Of a stretch of DNA of 64,000 nucleotides, positions 12,871 to 25,926 are shown in pieces. Made by a program: the position numbers and the translations under genes. Source of the stretch: Pictodentalium vernedei. Its lineage: Eukaryota; Mollusca; Scaphopoda; Dentaliida; Dentaliidae. The notes beneath the pieces are model-generated. The model was not told the origin of the DNA, made no database searches, and was given only the letters and a program-made list of their open reading frames with translations. The stretch spans positions 65,998,148-66,062,147 of the forward strand of contig CM062296.1 in assembly GCA_031216915.1 (NCBI GenBank). The letters are read 5' to 3'. How positions within the stretch are numbered: position 1 is the first letter of the stretch; each line of letters begins with the position of its first letter.

Positions 12871-13702
12871 CCTACCAGTGTAATAGAAATTATTCTGTCT
12901 CACTTTCTGAACAATGTTCTGTTGTTTTGTTGCTAATTAAATAATTCATTCATGCCTTTAAACAAGTATCGGATAGATTGAAAATAAAGTACTTGCGATA
13001 GTAACAAACTTAAAGCCTGTAGTTCACATTAAAAATACGAAAAGTCGCGTTTTTTCAGCAAAAGGGATGGTTGTAGTTTTACTATACGAGAAGGTAGAAG
13101 CAAGTTGTATAACAAAACTCTAGTGTTGTGATAAACAGTCTAGTTAACGCTGAAACACAAACTAGGGTCACGGAAAACATCGATGTTCAATTTGAAATCA
13201 CTCCGATGTTTGGCTCGATTCGATTCCTGTCACGCTGTTTTGGCAATTTTTAAATCGTGGAACTGTTCTCCAAATCTCAGCAAATGTCAACTCTTGAACT
13301 CTTCGTCTCGCAGCAGGTCTTCTGTACAGGAGAATTGACCATAGAAAAAGAGTTCCACGAGGTACCACTTTTGAAAGTAGTTTGAATCCATGTCAAAAAT
13401 GGTCTGCACTTCTTGCCAATCAGGAGAGTTGCCTTTGAATACGATCCTCGATTGGGAAAAGGTAGTGTTTGCTATATTGCGCGTTTGGAGAATGGTGTTC
13501 TATTTGTAACTTTAACACTTTTGGCGCGACAGGCATCGCATGTCGACAGCACGCCAACCCGCGGTAGGCAACTATAGTCGGCATTTTAGACAACTGCGTG
13601 TGTCCATTTCCAAGTGCCATCAATCAAACATCAACGCATTCCTATGTTTCGTGCATGATTTTTATTCTATCCAAGAACAGTTATACTGTCACTAGAAAGC
13701 AT

Positions 13703-13750
13703 AAAGGTGCCAACTGCAACGCATCTGCGTTGCAGTTGGCACCTTTAGGC
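13703..13750. repeat. Near-perfect hairpin
   Basis: AAAGGTGCCAACTGCAACGC pairs with its complement around a 4-base ATCT-like centre. Confidence 0.82.
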
Positions 13751-14171
13751 TTTGAAATGACTATATCACATTGTCTCTAATAATGCAGATCCTCCTGTGC
13801 TATTTTGACTGCAGAAATACAGAAATCAGTAGAGAATGGCCTCACAAAATCCAACTAAAATGTACGGCCATTTCTACATAAATATATATATAAAACTTAT
13901 GATCCAATTCTGAAAAAAAAAACTCTATGAGATCACTGGAACGCTTTTAAGAATGATACCTCTTTAATATAATAAACCGTATTTTAGTAAAATGCCGGAT
14001 AATTATTACACGGTGAGATTTCTGTTTCTCGGGATAATCCGCGCCAAAAGGGTTAAAGAGTGGCGAAATTCGAATTGCGATTCGAAATCCTACATCTGAT
14101 CCTATTCGAGATTCGTTTTAACCCCGATATTTTGAGGTGTGTAGAACCCAAATATGAACATATGCTAGTAT

Positions 14172-14425
14172 ACATTACGTGGAGAGTGTATTATCACTAA
14201 ATCACCCGCGGAATGTAGATCCAACCCAAGTAATAATTGCAAATTTGTTGCCAAGCGTAACAAGCAAAGCACGGTTCCAGCCAATGGACCTCCGAGTTAA
14301 ACCCGGAGGTCCATTGGCTGAAACATTGCTTTTGTTTTTGTCCATATCTACAGAATTTGAAAGTGATACTTTGGGTGATATCTCCACTCTGCGAATGATT
14401 TTGTTATAATCCACTCTCCGGAACC
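14172..14425. mobile_element. Family D MITE
   Basis: The end ACATTACGTGGAGAGTGTAT and an eroded right end flank the same GGACCTCCGGGTT core found in family C. Confidence 0.7.
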
Positions 14426-14687
14426 GGAATTACAATGATCATTGTACAAGATATTTTTTGTTGGATTTTTCGGCTAAATTTATCTAATTAGATACGGTTA
14501 ATCCTGTTCCTCAGGAAACTGGGGTTTGACCTTCAGAAAGTCGTCTATAAGGAATTATATGAAACACATAACTCCCCAGGATTCGAATGTTTTGAAATAA
14601 TTGGGGTTGATTGAAATCGAATTAAATCTTCAAAGTTAACCAGGCTTAACCTCTAAGATTTAGAGCACCTTGCACCCCAGGTATTAA

Positions 14688-14835
14688 CCCTGTTGTTATA
14701 TTCAGAGACACCATATGGTAGAGTCTATATTCGTCAATTGAGGGAAGTCCAATCAATATTTTCAACGTGCAGACAAGAGGCTGTACGTTGAAAATCTTGA
14801 TTGGTCAACCACACAATTTCCCTGAGTATTTATCT
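14688..14835. mobile_element. Family B MITE, truncated
   Basis: TTAA precedes CCC. A hairpin around CAACGTGCAG/CTGTACGTTG and the flanking ATTTTCAACGTGC/GATTGGTCAACC arms match family B at 43.2 kb. The right end is lost. Confidence 0.6.
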
Positions 14836-15524
14836 ACTTTATGAATTGAGGACGTCTCGCGAGTCTGGGGCCGGAAAAGCGGCTTTTCCGGTTCAAATGA
14901 TTAAAGAAATTCCACAAATTTTCCCCAACCCTTGGTGGAGGTTACCATTTCTGGAGTTGTTAGATGCTAAGATAATCTACAACGATGTCAAAGTATAAAC
15001 ACATTCTTATAATAAATAATCTGCGCATGTTCGAACTCTTAGAAATACGCAGTTTTCGGATAAAATTCCATACAGCATGGAATATGACAACTTACTAATA
15101 ATTTACTCCCCCATAGAATGGAATCATTAAGCGAGTAGCTCAGAAAGGATCAACAGAAATGTTAATTACTGTGTTATTTATTGAATGGGGTGACAGATTA
15201 CCAATTCATATCGATGATTAATCAAATGAACTTCATTGAGTGGTTGTATGAGAAATAACAAGATACATAATAAATGTACATTAGAATAATAATAAAAAAA
15301 ATAACCACAATTTATTTATGTCAACGACATCAATAAAATCGTATTGCTGTGACACGAATCGCCGCTCTGTTTTCATGTTTGTAATTAACACATTTACGAA
15401 TCAGGAAGGCCGCTGTGCAATGATTTTCAGGATGGCCCTGTCCTGCACTTTCGTATTTCACATTAATCATTGTCTAAAGGTCCTGTTTATGTGAGTTCAG
15501 TTTTTTTGTGATTATTTGCAAATA

Positions 15525-15845
15525 CAGTTAAAACTAGAAGTCCTGTCATGAAATGCGCCCAAATAGCACGTTGATATGCGCGTTAATCTACGCGTTATGA
15601 TCATAGTAAGACCACCGAGTTCTGTATATATGGCCTGTGCACAAGCAATGTTTTAGCAAATGGACCTCCGGGTAACCCGGAGGTCCATTGGCAGAAACAC
15701 TGCCTGTCTTTGCTATGAGTAACTTGGAGAACCTGGAACCTGCCTTGCTTTGGATGACATTCGATATGGCAATTGCGCGCAATTCCTACGCGCAATTAAG
15801 CCTAAATAAGCGCACAGTTCGTGACAGGACTTCTAGTTTTAGCTG
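15525..15845. mobile_element. Family C MITE
   Basis: 321 bp, TA on both sides, ends CAGTTAAAACTAG and CTAGTTTTAGCTG. The central hairpin is intact. Confidence 0.92.
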
Positions 15846-15990
15846 TATGTATGTGACAGGAACGACAGAGAAATGAGACGCGGGAGAACTAATTGCCTGT
15901 CATGTTGTTTTCAAAACGACGGACTCTTGTTGGAGGATAAGGATTCCCCTCAAATTAGCACGATGCCGATAAAAAATCCATTCGCACGTA

Positions 15991-16237
15991 CATTACGGCC
16001 GCCGTGGATTGGTCGTAATCCAGGAAGTGATGTCCACACTTGCTTGCGTTTACCAGGTACCTTGTAATACAAATGATCATCAGCAAAATGTTATTTACTG
16101 AAGCAACGGGTTGTACCCAGTTCTTTATTAATTAAATTTTTGAAGATTATTCTTATAATTAGTGTTTGGAATTTAATATTTTGTCCCGTGGAAATATTTC
16201 CCATTCATGGAAAGTAACCTGTCCACGGCAGCCGTAC
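15991..16237. mobile_element. Family H MITE, inverted
   Basis: Ends CATTACGGCCGCCGTGG and CCACGGCAGCCGTACTA, with TA on the left. The interior is an inverted match to other family H copies. Confidence 0.7.
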
Positions 16238-16834
16238 TACAACAGCTAAAAATGTTTTAAGAGTGCATTCGATCGAACGTTTTGGTATTTCAGCAGTGAC
16301 GGTTTACATCCATTTCGGTCAACTCTTAGCATGGGAAAGCCCAAATAATTACACTGACATCCTTTTACTGTTATTCGTTAGGCGTGTCATGTAACTCTGG
16401 CATTATATTCGATGGTTGTTGAGTGTACTCCAGTAGAAGTGCATACTACTTTTCTTACTACCCCGGCATTATATGTTCCCTCCTTGTCCCGAATATGCCA
16501 AGTTCCTTCATTATACATTCATATGTTGAAATACTGAAATACGTTGCTCACCTTAGATCAAACACCTGGTCAAACGACACTCTTCTGTCGGACCTCTCCT
16601 CTGCAGTTTCATACGAAATTCATACGAAATTATTCTCCTGGACCAAACCTTGAAACGTGCTGTTTGATTATTTTGTTAGCATGGAGCTGTGGAGTTATCA
16701 ATCACCACTACCGCTCTTATAAAAAATAATCACTTTTGTCGGGCTACTGTCTCCAATCAAGTCGGGTCTTACTGCTTTTCAGAGTGTTGACATTGCATCT
16801 TACTACTTGGTATTGTATCTTACTTCAACCGTGG

Positions 16835-17205
16835 GGGAGCGCGGTGGCTCAGTAGGTAGAGGTGCAGGCTGCAAGCCGAGAGGTCCTCGGTTCGAATCCC
16901 ACCTGCGGCAACCGCGTTGTGTCCTTGGGCAAGACACTTCATCTCCATTGCCCGCGTGGGGGCACGATGACGCCATGTACTAAGGCGTACTGCACGTCGA
17001 TGGTACGCATGTCTTCAACCTATCTTCAACCCTGCCTGTGCTGCAGTGCGGAGTTACGATGTTGGGGAGCTGACAGCTGCTCGTCGTTGCTCGGTGGTTC
17101 TCTCCGGGTACTCCGTCTTCCTCCACCCGTAAAACTGTCACGTTCATGATTAGCCATTGTGCATAAATATGTGACCTTAAACATCAATAAATAAATAAAT
17201 AAATA
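16835..17205 (+). mobile_element. SINE, tRNA-like head, young copy
   Basis: A perfect 13-bp target-site duplication (ACTTCAACCGTGG at 16822-16834 and 17206-17218) flanks a 371-bp element. The head has pol III A and B boxes and looks most like tRNA-Cys, with GCA at the anticodon position. The body carries CCTTGGGCAAGACACTT and a conserved GTACTAAGGCGTACTGCACG segment. The 3' end is an ATAA repeat. The long duplication shows LINE-style target-primed insertion. Confidence 0.92.
16845..16899 (+). promoter_or_regulatory. Pol III internal promoter (A and B boxes) of SINE
   Basis: The A box is TGGCTCAGTAGG (16845-16856) and the B box is GGTTCGAATCC (16889-16899). Spacing and sequence are those of a tRNA-type internal promoter. 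Confidence 0.85.
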
Positions 17206-17625
17206 ACTTCAACCGTGGAATATAGAAATACTGTCCCCTCCCCCTAGAATCGGATTCATTCACTGCATGTTGCCAACGACACATTGCTCTACATGAGAAT
17301 AAATTTCCTCTAAATATTGCGTGGGTGTGTTTTCCATTATAATTTTAAAATCACTTCAGCAAGTACACCGCCAGGTTATGCATCCATTATACGGCCCCTT
17401 AATACAATGTGGTGGTACAATATACTTTATACATTTATACCGATTATGCGGAAATGAACAACAATAGTACTGCATTTGGTAAGGGTCGTTCTTTCGTGTT
17501 TCAAGTTATTGTCCATCGAAGCAAAACTCACAAAACAACTAGGAGAATTCCTTGGTGGCCATAATGTACTTACCAGAATGCAGGCTATAAAAAGGTCCTT
17601 CCTATAGACAACACGTCGCCAGAGT

Positions 17626-17690
17626 GCTAGAATGTTCTATGTCCCATAGGGAACATAGAACATTCTAGCACATAGGCGACGAACAGCGTT
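17626..17690. repeat. Hairpin inverted repeat
   Basis: GTGCTAGAATGTTCTATGTC pairs across CCATAGG, with a weaker CGTCGCC / GGCGACG outer pair. It resembles the family G hairpin in style. Confidence 0.7.
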
Positions 17691-17709
17691 GCACTAGCAA
17701 AAATGGGAT

Positions 17710-19460
17710 CCACGGCTCTTTCGTTTATTAGGTTGTTGATCGGACTAGGGCTTCACGGTATACGGATTGTCAGGGCAAAGCCAGCCTAAATATAGGGGCA
17801 AGGGGCCTCATATATAAAGATATTGTAAGTTCAAAAGATATTCCGCATCAAGGCGAATAACCTACGTGAATTTCACTTCTCTGTGAAGATGGACATGGAA
17901 AAAACACACGTGGTGTATATCCAGCTTCAACGCAGGGACCCAGGGGAGAAGCGTATGTTAGATAAGGTCTAATCTCATTTAATTTATACAGTATTCGCGA
18001 GTCTTACGAGACGTAATCGGTTGGTGGCAGGATATCGTCACGGCCAATTGAGAAACGAAATTCTAAAAGATCGAAATGTCGTGTCATCATTAGTAATAGC
18101 AATGCGTGGCAGGAACGAATCGGTTTTCTCGACAAGTGAAATCACCGTTAAGTCACGCGCGAGATGACTTGTATTGATTCTGTCTCGATACACGTCATCT
18201 CCCACCGTTTTGACAGATGGACAAATGAGCGTCCGCCCACCTGACAGTTTAGGGTAAAAAGTATATATACCTTGAAGAGCAGAGCATTAGACACACACTT
18301 GGGGTCACACACACGTTGGTGAAGTCCAGGGCAGGCGGACTCTGTTTCCTGGCATAAGGGTACCTTCGATCACAGGACCCTGAAACGGCTGGAATCGCCA
18401 GAGAGGGCATTCCACGATTGATTTAGCTTAAGGTGGATAGGCGGCTTCAGTGCCAAATTCGTTGAGAAAGGAAACCCAGGTGGAACGTTAAAGTTTAGAT
18501 TGTCGAGTAGCAGGTATCAGCCTGCAATAGTCAGAAGTGTAGGTTAATTGTATTGTGCGTATTAACCCTTTGAAGCGTCAGACTGATTGCGTTCTGAGTA
18601 GTTTGTTTTGCTGTCGAAGCATCGTAATACCGACTGGAGATTGGTGTGAGTGACAATTTCGCCCTAGCACAAAAAGGGGCATTTGTGAATCGTGAATTCA
18701 ACCAGGAACGGTGAATATTTCAATAGGACTTTCACGGAGGACTTTCAAAAGGCACATAAGGTATGAGTAGACAATATCTGACCCATATCAGAAGTACGGT
18801 GGCTTTATAGATGACGAACATTGCTGGTCGGAACCCTCCGACAGCCAGAGGTACAGTTACGCGCAGACGTTGACATTTGATCCTAAGGGGGTGAAGCTCT
18901 TATGGCGAGCTCACAGTAATAACATTTCAGATTTGTGAAGCTCTTAAGGCGAGCTCACGGTAGTAACATTTCCAGTGTGTAGACTATAGTGCCAGTACAG
19001 GGCTATAGAATGACTACATGATTGTTTAGAATTATTTAACCGTAGCAACCAAATTTCTGTGAAAACAATCGAATTGTTGATTGTTGAAATATTGAAACGG
19101 CTTTATTTTTATGTGTAAATAAAAGAATCGTTGTTACTTTAAATCATTCTTTCCATTACGCAGCCTGAAGTGATTAGGAATCACACCTAACGGAAATCGA
19201 ACCTATTTCAGGCCAATTTGGCAGAGAAGGACTCACGGCGTCGGTCTAACTCAGCTCCCTGCGCCAAGTTCGCGACACTTGGATTCCGACCCTCCACGTT
19301 GGTCTAATTTTCCCGCAACTTCATCAGCGGGACTAAATAATCCCACGTCAGCCCAGGCCTTACGGGGCCTCAGGTGTCCCTGACCCGGATAAACAGATAT
19401 ATACCGGTATCCAAACGACTATCGATTGAATACCGGTGCAATTAAAAATATATTGATTAT
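17710..19460 (+). other. Unassigned block with promoter-like and LTR-like signals
   Basis: A TATA-like GTATATATACC lies at 18261 and an AATAAA at 19118-19123 with a GTTGTTAC stretch after it. No ORF of note lies between. This could be a long solo LTR or an untranslated exon. I could not find matching direct-repeat ends or a primer-binding site. Confidence 0.25.
18890..18973 (+). repeat. Short tandem duplication
   Basis: GTGAAGCTCTTATGGCGAGC and GTGAAGCTCTTAAGGCGAGC are about 47 bp apart, each followed by a TCACRGTARTAACATTTC segment. Confidence 0.75.
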
Positions 19461-19521
19461 TGTCGTTATTTGTTTACACACAATTTGATTTTCAAGATAT
19501 CATCAGTACATTTAATTGTAG

Positions 19522-19757
19522 TTTCTTCACCAAAAGAATCGACCGCATCCACACGCATAATATACAAATTGAACAGTTGAGAAAAATAGTATTTTTCCAA
19601 AATATTCAGCAAAACCATATCGTGTGACCCCTTTATTGATCGAGAGCGTTCCAATGAGGGTAACATGATATTATTTTGTAGAATTCTTTTTTTTTAAATT
19701 CGATAAAATAATATTTAAAATAATAAATTTTGATATCGCCTGTGTTGGGTAAATGGG
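19522..19757. mobile_element. Old family A MITE
   Basis: Variant 2 arms (CAAAACCATATCGTGTGACC and AATAATAAATTTTGATATCG) and a right end GGGTAAATGGG are visible. The centre is partly lost. Confidence 0.65.
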
Positions 19758-20039
19758 TATCTCAACTGCGTCATCAAGGCATGCCGATTCCTTGCGACTG
19801 TGAAGGCTCAAGTCCCGATTATGATACGTATGTTCCGATATCTGAATGGTATTTCGATATACCAGTATACCGCGGCATTTGTTTGACACCGATACCGGTA
19901 TTCAGTTTGGAATACTGTGCAGCCCTTGACCGGACAAGAGACAATCACGAAAACATCCCCCATGGCTGCCGTGTTGAAAGATCGTCAGAACGAAAGTGAA
20001 AGTTTATACCATGCTCGTCTATGTTACAACCTGTGAAAA

Positions 20040-20640
20040 GCATGTATGTTAAATTTTAGCTTTTTACCCCACCACCGGTGTAAAGCTGCTACTGCGGTTA
20101 AAAAAATTACACCTGTAGTAGGAAGTTTATCCAACTTGACCTTTGACATGACACAATCTGCCAACTTCGATACATTCACACTTCGGGATGTTTCATTCAA
20201 ATATACAACTTTTTTGCGATACTATCTACTACGTGAAATGACTTGTTAAGTTTAAAGCATCTACAATTAAATATATAAAATAAAATTTAAGAATTGTTAA
20301 TAATAATTTGCCTGAAAAATACAAGGTAAATGTAATCAACTTTTACGATGTGTCTAGCTGTCAATCAGGTATTCAAGTGCAGACGGTAGTACTGCCCACC
20401 GGCGCAGATCTAAACAACACAAACCCGTGTATTTGGGATAGAAAATGTCGTTTTTCCCCATCTCAGGCGATAAAGTCGATTATTTATTAAGAGCATGGTA
20501 TAAATAAAACAATTAAGCACTGAGGCCGATGATCAGATTTAAACCACTAGTAGAGTAAGGGTTTTAACCACTCGGCAAGCCGAGTGGTTAAAACACTTAT
20601 CCTACTCGTGGTTTAAATCTGATTTACCGGCCCTAGTACC
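20040..20640. mobile_element. Family K element, diverged
   Basis: TTTTAGCTTTTTACC, ACACCTGTAGTAGGAAG and GTATAAATAAAACAATT parallel the 23.8-kb copy. The hairpin at 20535-20625 (TTAACCACTCGGCAAGCCGA) occupies the same position as its hairpin. Confidence 0.55.
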
Positions 20641-20644
20641 TATT

Positions 20645-20745
20645 TATTCTATATGTAATTGGTTGTCAAAATCAGGCATGACAACCGGATTGAGAATGTC
20701 CCGGATGTACTGATGACCACAGGGATTCCCACGTACAGTCACCAT
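20645..20745 (-). pseudogene. Short Tc1 transposase remnant
   Basis: About 33 minus-strand codons read DMVTVRGNPCGHQYIRDILNPVVMPDFDNQ. They match the segment between the first two catalytic Asp residues of the 41.5-kb Tc1 copy (DMVTACGNLRCHQYIRDIL). No other part of the transposase is visible nearby. Confidence 0.6.
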
Positions 20746-20847
20746 ATCAAAATAGACATAACTAAAGTAAAAGTGTAATTGGGTGTACATGTGTTGAGCG
20801 AGGGTGGGGGTGGGGGGTGAAGATACGTTTAAATTGCTCACTCAAAA

Positions 20848-20940
20848 GTGTAACTTATTACCACACATTGGTACGAGCACATCAAGTTCGTACCAATAAG
20901 GGTTCACACAATAATGTGTTTTTTAACTTATTCCAGAGTG
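20848..20940. mobile_element. Family A-like hairpin fragment
   Basis: A hairpin of arms CATTGGTACGAGC and GTTCGTACCAATAAGGG resembles the family A core. Terminal repeats are not seen. Confidence 0.4.
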
Positions 20941-21769
20941 TGTTGTTTGCATGTTGGGAAAGACTTAGATGATAATAAATAAATAAGTGCTGATTAAAAA
21001 TGCTTCGAATGCACTTGGTTATTCATTAACATTGCGAGGGTCGAAGTAATAAAAAATATGCTCTTTAAAGGTTAAGTTGCTCCCCGACTCCTGTCGCTTC
21101 CTTTGCCACAGATTTATATAATGGTAAGAAAACTTTCCCAAGAAGATAACGTGAATACCCGGCGTTACACGAGTGATTGTATGTGAATCATTAGGTGGGC
21201 GGAGAAACAAACAGGTGGCTGTAAATCACAAATCGGCATTCGACTCAACTAAGGTGTTACCAAAGGCGGCAGAAATATGTAGTAAGGTGCTCAGTGACTT
21301 CAAAACAAAATTAGCTATAGCTGCCAAACTTTAAGATGAAATGGGTGAATCCAAAGAGAGACGTAAAAAAAAAACGTTTGCAACTTTAAGGTATAGCACT
21401 GTGATGCACAAAAAACATGTAAAAAATGACCATAGGGTCGCGATCTGTTCGCAATCTCTATTTTCTCACTAGTCTCCGAAATCTTGCCTTTCGAAAATAA
21501 GTACAAAAACAGTTAGTCTGAGGTGCAGTTGCTATTTCTTTTTTTCTCAATTCTGTATCGTTTTCACAAATGTGCTGTTAAAACAACAAAAAAAAAAAAC
21601 AAAACACAAAACGTTTTTTCTGTGATGAGGTACGTTTCCGCGTTATGGGATACTGAACTTGAGAACGAAATCAATTCATAACCAAAGTTTTAATGGATGA
21701 ATGAAGTACAAATGTGGACGTTTCAGACGTTAACGTCACGAGTCGACGTCATCCAATCTCAATATCTAG

Positions 21770-22440
21770 TGCGACCGCCGTTTGAGTCCAAAACTGCTTG
21801 GAACCTTCTATTCACTGAGGCAATCAAATTCCGGATGGAAGCTTGAAGTATGGTGGACCACTCTTCCTGCAACGCTTGCGCCAACTGCGGTAACGTATGG
21901 CGTTGTGTTTGACGTTGTCACACACGTCGATCCAGTTGATCCCATAGATGTTCGATCGGGTTCAAATCTGGCGATCTGGATGGCCAGGGCAGGACTTCCA
22001 TGTGTTATCTTGTAGATAACCTGTCGTGAACCTTGCTGTGTGCGGCAGGGCCTCGTCATGCTGGAAAATGGCGTTGGCATTCTGCATAATGGGGAGCACG
22101 TGTGGATGCAGAATTTCATTTTTGTACCTCAGCGCTGTCAAGTTACCATCAACGAGGTCCATTCTACCAGTGTGTGGGGTGGCTGCCCACATCTTAACGC
22201 TACCGAAACCAAATCTGTCAACCTCCCGAACGCAGCTACGCGCAAAACGTTCTCAACGACGTCTGAATACACGGCATCTTCCACCAACTCGGTGAAGAAG
22301 GAAACGTGACTCGTCAATGAACCATACCGTTCTCTATCTCTGATGAGGCCATGCCCTTTGCATCTGACACCACTGAAGTCGCCGTCGACGATACTGAGAC
22401 GGAAAAATGACGCCAGGAAATGGCCGTCTAGCACGCATAT
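21770..22440 (-). pseudogene. Decayed Tc1-like transposase
   Basis: On the minus strand, fragments in different frames give a Tc1-like order. RDRERYGSLTSHVSFF is near the first catalytic region (about 22300). GRMDLVDGNLTALRYKNEILHPHVLPIMQ is at about 22165-22080. A corrupted second-Asp block FQHDEALPHTARFTTGYLQDN follows near 22060, then a degraded WPxxSPDxNPIEH region (ARFEPDRTSMGSTG, about 21965). Several frame changes and substitutions make it dead. The family C fragment starting near 22456 abuts its upstream end. Confidence 0.65.
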
Positions 22441-22455
22441 CTTCCTCGGGTAGAC

Positions 22456-22732
22456 AGTAGCACGTTGATCTGCGCGTTAATCTACGCGTTATGACCATAA
22501 TAAGGCTATCAAATTATGTACATATCGCCTGCACACAAGCAATGTTTCGGCCAATGGACCTCCGGGTAACCCGGAGGTCCATTGGTCGAAACATTGCCTG
22601 GGTTTGCTATGAGTAACCAGGAGAACCTGCCATGCGTTGGATGCTATTCGATATGACATCTGCGCGCAATTCCTACGCGCAGTTAAGCCTAGATAAGCGC
22701 GCATTTCGTGACAGAACTTCTAGTTTTAACTG
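22456..22732. mobile_element. Family C MITE, left end truncated
   Basis: It begins at AGTAGCACGTTGATCTGCGC and ends TAGTTTTAACTG followed by TA. It abuts a decayed Tc1 copy. Confidence 0.85.
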
Positions 22733-22739
22733 TAGTTTC

Positions 22740-23800
22740 TACTGTAGGGTAGATAAAATAGAAACAGTGATAACGTGGAATGTGTTGTCCAGCAGCCATA
22801 AATATCATTAGACCGCTATCCTACAAAACAATATCCTCCAAAAGGTATCCTCTAAATGTATATCACCAAGTCGTAGGTCTCCTCATCTCCTCAGATACCG
22901 AGATGAGGATAATGAGGGATGATAGATTGATTTTATTATGACTCACGTTTATAACATCGGCCGTGATTGGTTATTTCGACACCTTCTAAAAGTCATAGTA
23001 CTGGAGTTTTGGGGCAAAACACGGGTACTACCGGAACGTTTTTCCCTGGAGACCAGAGAACGAAGAAGCTCCACTTCCATTAATCAGCGTCGATTGGAAT
23101 TTATCAACACCAAACGCTGGCTCCGTGTTCGTTTAACGTTTTTCGTCACCGGTAGACACAAACTTACCAACAAATATATCATCTTCAGTGGGTGTGTTTT
23201 CACTTTTAACTGCAAACAATGAATTCAAAAGAATCAGAAATATTAAAAACTCACGTGTTGTTCACCACTTCAGTGAATCCTGAATATGAGTTATGACCTC
23301 AATCAATTACATTTCCACAAGTTTAGTAATCCCCGTCCTCACTGAACCTCCGCCTCAAGTTCAAAATAAATTGTGTCACTCCGCTTAATTCTATCCACTG
23401 CCGTCGTCCGAGAAACATGAATTTATATTCCATTAATTTATACCACTCATCACACAAGCATTATCAATGAATTATAACTTGAACAGCTGTAAACACTGGC
23501 ATTTGTTGATATAGCAACTGCCAAAGCGACGGCACTTGTGACAAGTCATTTTCGAAGAGACGTCATTCGTTCGAAATGACATCATGTTTTTGGATTCGAC
23601 TACATTGTTGTTACAAGACTGATGGCATGCTGCAGTTAACGCTTAACATTATAACAATGAACGTACTTTTGTTCAGCATATTCGCTGCTTCAGGTTTTAT
23701 TTCAAAAATCACACAAACTCAGGTACTATCGACCGATAGAACATGAAAAGAAACGTTCTAATATTATATTATACCATGATTACTTATTTCTATGAAAAGC
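22740..23800. other. No supported gene
   Basis: Only a short inverted repeat (CCTCATCTCCTCAGATACCG, about 22880) is visible. Confidence 0.5.
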
Positions 23801-23804
23801 CTAT

Positions 23805-24375
23805 GACATACATTTTAGCTTTACACACCAACCGTGATGAGCACGCCATGGGACTTCAATAGCAAAAAAATACACCTACAGTAGAACTACATTCCTTTTG
23901 ACCTTTGGTGACGTCAACCTGAATGCAAACTTGTCTAAATTTATCGCACGACGCCTCGCGAAGAGTGAAATGGAAGTGGCAATTATTTATTACGTTTTTA
24001 TATGGGTTTACCTCATAAGATGCCAAAAAATTAACAAACATGCATTGTCTCATGTTAATAAAGCATGCATAACTCGAAATAGTATGTTATTATGTTATTA
24101 AAACGAAAATGGCTCAGTTTCTTTTTTTCATTTCGTTTCGGCGATAAAATTGATAGCGGAAGTACCGCCCACCGATGCTCGTGTAAACAAAAACAGATTT
24201 GCTCGTATGTAGGCCTACGTCTGGTGCTCAGTAAAATCGAGAACAAATAATAGCGACTCTTAATAATCTGACGATCATAGTATAAATAAAATATACCCAA
24301 AGGAGCTTGGTGTACCAAATGTTCACCACTCGTGGTGAACATTTGGTACACGAAGGTGCTATGGGTATCTTCTCT
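23805..24375. mobile_element. Family K element, uninterrupted copy
   Basis: The body runs to a hairpin at 24311-24351 (TACCAAATGTTCACCACTCG). It gives empty sites for both insertions seen in the 46-47 kb copy. Confidence 0.72.
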
Positions 24376-24769
24376 ATATACCTCACTGAGGGATTCTTTG
24401 TGGCCCTCAAGGCCGACACAAAAGATTCGTTAAGCACAGGCGTATCTTAAAAAGGGATTCCAAAGTGTGGTTCTCCGTAACATGGCAGTTAAATACCAAG
24501 GCTCACAAATAATAATAAAAAAATACATTGGCATGAAGTTCAGATGCCGAATCGAAAAAGTATGTTAATCAAATTTAATCGAATATATGTTTGGAATGAG
24601 AATAAGGATCAGATTATGTTCCGATCATTGCGGAATTCTCGACGTGTGATTGGTTACGCGCTCGCGTTGTACTTTCTATGTTAGCATTCAGCCGCGGTAC
24701 AGCATACACTTTATGTTAGCAGATGAAGTCATTACACAAGCGACTCAGCTGACAAAGTCGTGGTTGAAC

Positions 24770-25313
24770 TAGGGCTGGCACGATTTTTTAATTTAGGAAT
24801 CGATTAATCGTCGCAAATAATCGATGATAATCGATTGATCGTACCTAGATGGTCCTCATCTCCTTCTCTTTGAAGTCGATAAAAAGGAAGTTGAAGTCAG
24901 TTGCCCTACCTCAAGTAAACAACGAAGACGATCCTCTTTCAGGTACATTCATCAAAGCTTTGATGTTCTGAACTATTGAACCGTCAGTGTAATAATCAAG
25001 ACCGGTCGGCAGTTGCGAAGTTCGCAACTGCCGACCGGTCTTGATTATTACACTGACGGTTCAAAAGTGCAGAACATCAAAGCTTTGATGAATGTACCTG
25101 AAAGACAAATGCTTCCAATAGCTTCTTGGGGTTTAACATCTATGTTCTTAACTCTTTACCTTTAGAAACAATAGTTTTTTCAACATATTTTCTTTTAATT
25201 ATTAAACGTCTAAAACGGGATATAATTTACCGATCATTCGACAACGAAAAATACTAATCGATTTCGCCGTGACCGATCAACAATCGATTAATCGATTAAT
25301 CATGACAGCCCTA
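24770..25313. mobile_element. hAT-type MITE (family E), 544 bp
   Basis: A perfect 8-bp duplication, GGTTGAAC, lies at 24762-24769 and 25314-25321. The ends are TAGGGCTGGCACGATT and its near complement. A central hairpin is built on CAAGACCGGTCGGCAGTTGC. No ORF. Confidence 0.93.
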
Positions 25314-25926
25314 GGTTGAACGCGCTATCGCATCACATTCATTTCAGCTGAGAATCTAGTTTCTCTATAGTCTTTGCTTCAGAAACATCGCACTGTCAAA
25401 AGTAATCGCGCTGATGATTAGCTGACAGATGCACAATCACCACTTATTGAATTAAAACAACTGGACACGATAAAAAGAAACTGATATTTATTTCGCGTCT
25501 CCAGCTTGCGAATAACCTTGACCTGCATTCATGATCAGTTATCGATTTTTTTTACGTAACCGCGATAAAGAACGCCGTTCATTTTTCTTCGTTGGCATGA
25601 AATTGTGTCTGTGGCCTGTCGTTTTTTTTTTTTGTTTTGTTTTTTTTTGGGGGGGGGGTGGGGGTGGTAGGTGTTGGGGGCGCGAAACATGCGCATTGCA
25701 CTAATTTAAATGCGCGATTTGTAAATAATAAATACCGTTGAACTTGAAGAGGCAAATGTGATAAAACTTGACACACCTTCTCAGCCAAATACTGCAGTCT
25801 TCTGACAGTTTCTCAAACCTTCGACCACAAGTATACGGGCCAAACTATTCTTTGGGAAGGTGGATAGGTAAACTCGGGTGAATGTAAACAAAAAGTCGTC
25901 TGCACACCGTCCGAAAAAAAAACAAA

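Noticed and set aside
16835-16910. A functional tRNA gene
   Set aside because: It is the head of a SINE with target-site duplications, a mismatched acceptor region and a long non-tRNA body.
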